Origin: DATKXU01 sp035528905
Lineage (GTDB): Bacteria > Armatimonadota > UBA5829 > DTJY01
Direction of reading: 5' to 3'
NCBI GenBank assembly: GCA_035528905.1
Contig: DATKXU010000060.1
Coordinates: forward strand, 45,343-109,342
Length of the DNA: 64,000 nt
Positions 62,918 to 64,000 of this stretch are shown here, piece by piece. Each line of letters opens with the position of its first letter. Within the stretch, counting starts at the first letter, position 1. A program made the translations under genes and the position numbers. The notes beneath the pieces are model-generated. The model was not told where the DNA came from. It did not search any database and saw only the letters and a list, made by a program, of their open reading frames with translations.

Positions 62918-63784
62918 ATGACAGGCGAGCGTCACGTAGTGGTGTTCAGCAAGACTAGTGAAAAGGATGTAACGCGGGCGATCGTGCACGAATTCGCAGC
63001 GGAATTCGAGGAGTACGTCGAGAGCGACGTATTAATCGCCGGAGCCGGGCCGAGCGGGCTCATGTGCGGGAAAATCCTGGCCGAGAACGGATTGAAAGTC
63101 CTTACGATTGAGCGTAACAATTATTTGGGAGGAGGCTTTTGGAGCGGCGGCTATCTGATGAACAAAGTCACGATTCGGGAGCCTGCAGACAAGATCCTCG
63201 ACGAATTGGGCGTGCCGCATAAGGAGTTCTCGAAGGGTCTGCACGTAGCAGACGGGCCGCATGCCTGCGCCAAGCTTATCGCCGCCGCCTGCGATGCAGG
63301 TGTGAAGTTCGCAAACATGACTTCGGTTGACGACGTTATCCTGCGTGGCGACGGCCGCGTCAGCGGCCTGGTTATCAACTGGACTCCCGTCTATTCGCTG
63401 CCCCGACAAATCAGTTGCATAGATCCGGTGGCGATGGAGTCGAAAGTCGTTGTGGATGCCACAGGACACGATGCGGTGGTTGCCAGCATGCTCTCCAGGC
63501 AGGGCGTGCTGAAAGTTCCCGGCTGCGCTCCCATGTGGGTTGAAAGGTCGGAGAACGACGTGGTCGAGTTTACAGGGCAGGTTTATCCAGGGCTGGTTGC
63601 TACCGGGATGGCTGTATCCTCCGTATACGGCCTGAGCCGCATGGGTCCGACGTTCGGCGCGATGCTGGTTTCCGGCGTGAAGGGAGCATCGTGCGTATTG
63701 TCGCTGCTGAAGTCGGAAAAGGGATCGCGGGCGAAGGCTGAGGAGAAGATTCCGGGGCCGCCGGGACCTCTGCGTGTGGGCTAG
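62918..63784 (+). CDS. thi4: Thi4-type thiazole synthase (Cys-containing)
   Basis: The protein has 288 aa; AGGAGG precedes the ATG. The FAD/NAD-binding motif LIAGAGPSGLMCGKIL, the GGGFWSGGYLMNKV and TGHDAVVASML segments, and the end LSRMGPTFGAMLVSGVKGA are all Thi4. Its leader carries a TPP riboswitch, so the thiamine role is secure. The sequence NWTPVYSLPRQISCIDP lines up with the yeast NWT...CCMDP segment, placing Cys167 at the yeast Cys205 sulfur-donor position. Prokaryotic homologues that use free sulfide commonly have His there. The His200 counterpart is Pro162. Confidence 0.93.
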   Translation: MTGERHVVVFSKTSEKDVTRAIVHEFAAEFEEYVESDVLIAGAGPSGLMCGKILAENGLKVLTIERNNYLGGGFWSGGYLMNKVTIREPADKILDELGVPHKEFSKGLHVADGPHACAKLIAAACDAGVKFANMTSVDDVILRGDGRVSGLVINWTPVYSLPRQISCIDPVAMESKVVVDATGHDAVVASMLSRQGVLKVPGCAPMWVERSENDVVEFTGQVYPGLVATGMAVSSVYGLSRMGPTFGAMLVSGVKGASCVLSLLKSEKGSRAKAEEKIPGPPGPLRVG

Positions 63785-64000
63785 AAACTGATCGCGTTGG
63801 CCGAGCGAGAGCAGCGCCGGTATGTGGGAGTCCTTCGCGCACTCTCGGCTGGAAGTCTCCATGTTGCCTCATTTATCCTTGTTGTCGAAATGGGTAATCG
63901 TTGCCTCACGAATATTGTTGCCGAATGCAATGTCTGCAAGTCCGTATATGTAAGTTATAAAGACAGGGCTCCGGGTCGAGTGTCCCGGGTGTGGGCTACC

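Noticed and set aside
63785..64000. Possible start of another gene at the right edge
   Set aside because: No convincing start codon with ribosome site or protein-like frame is visible in the last 215 bases.

Overview
The window looks like a chromosomal segment of an uncultured, GC-rich bacterium. I favour Armatimonadota or a neighbouring Terrabacteria-type lineage. The grounds are the combination of a recN-steA-steB cluster, a DUF4091/GH123-type protein, a heparinase-fold protein, a methyltransferase-type URO-D protein, DUF6754, DUF5335, long-form ribosomal L25 and KGG-repeat stress proteins. No rRNA or long marker was compared, so the phylum is an inference of modest confidence.

Region A (1 to about 18,410) is an integrated mobile element carrying a defence island. 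Its left end lies outside the window. Its right end is a large serine recombinase whose last codons run antisense into an initiator tRNA-Met gene (18341-18414, minus). Cargo from left to right: a PLD-helicase protein (5' end missing) and an Eco57I-type adenine methyltransferase, forming an ATP-dependent restriction-modification-like pair; an ImmA/IrrE protease overlapping a DUF4411 PIN-like toxin; a two-TM protein followed by a DprA/SLOG-like protein; several conserved proteins of unknown role; a winged-helix (Mrr_N-like) protein coupled to a single sliding-clamp-like domain; a 453-aa unknown protein; a primase/helicase (DUF3854 plus RecA-like ATPase); an iteron-like repeat array; and a ribbon-helix-helix regulator with its operator, coupled to the recombinase. 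Three short relics of methyltransferase C-termini (near 8.2, 10.3-10.55 and 11.3 kb) lie between cargo modules, as if modules had been exchanged behind methyltransferase genes.

Region B (18.4-25.0 kb) has a DegP/HtrA protease, an ECF sigma/anti-sigma pair, a glycosyltransferase-methyltransferase-phosphoesterase set, and a truncated Gfo/Idh gene.

Region C (25.5-49.6 kb) is mainly housekeeping and metabolism: dnaE, queC, heparinase-like and URO-D proteins, a TPR protein with nadK, recN, steA-steB with a glycosyltransferase and a MraY-like protein, a ferredoxin and 2-oxoacid:ferredoxin oxidoreductase operon, an NlpC/P60 hydrolase, a GH123-like protein and ribosomal protein L25.

Region D (49.6-58.1 kb) has a six-gene, mostly membrane-protein operon of unknown function (including DUF6754) behind a consensus promoter, then DUF5335, marC, an ATP-grasp ligase, and a tandem family of four KGG-repeat stress proteins plus one decayed copy.

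Region E (58.1-64.0 kb) has an RsbW-like kinase, an acyl-ACP-reductase-like enzyme, dus, coaX, a CAP-domain protein, and a TPP riboswitch controlling a Thi4 thiazole synthase. That Thi4 carries cysteine at the position of the yeast sulfur-donor residue.

The strongest leads for something undescribed are the DprA-like/two-TM pair, the solo clamp with winged helix, the methyltransferase relics, the DUF6754 membrane operon, the Cys-type bacterial Thi4 and the non-cyanobacterial acyl-ACP-reductase homologue.
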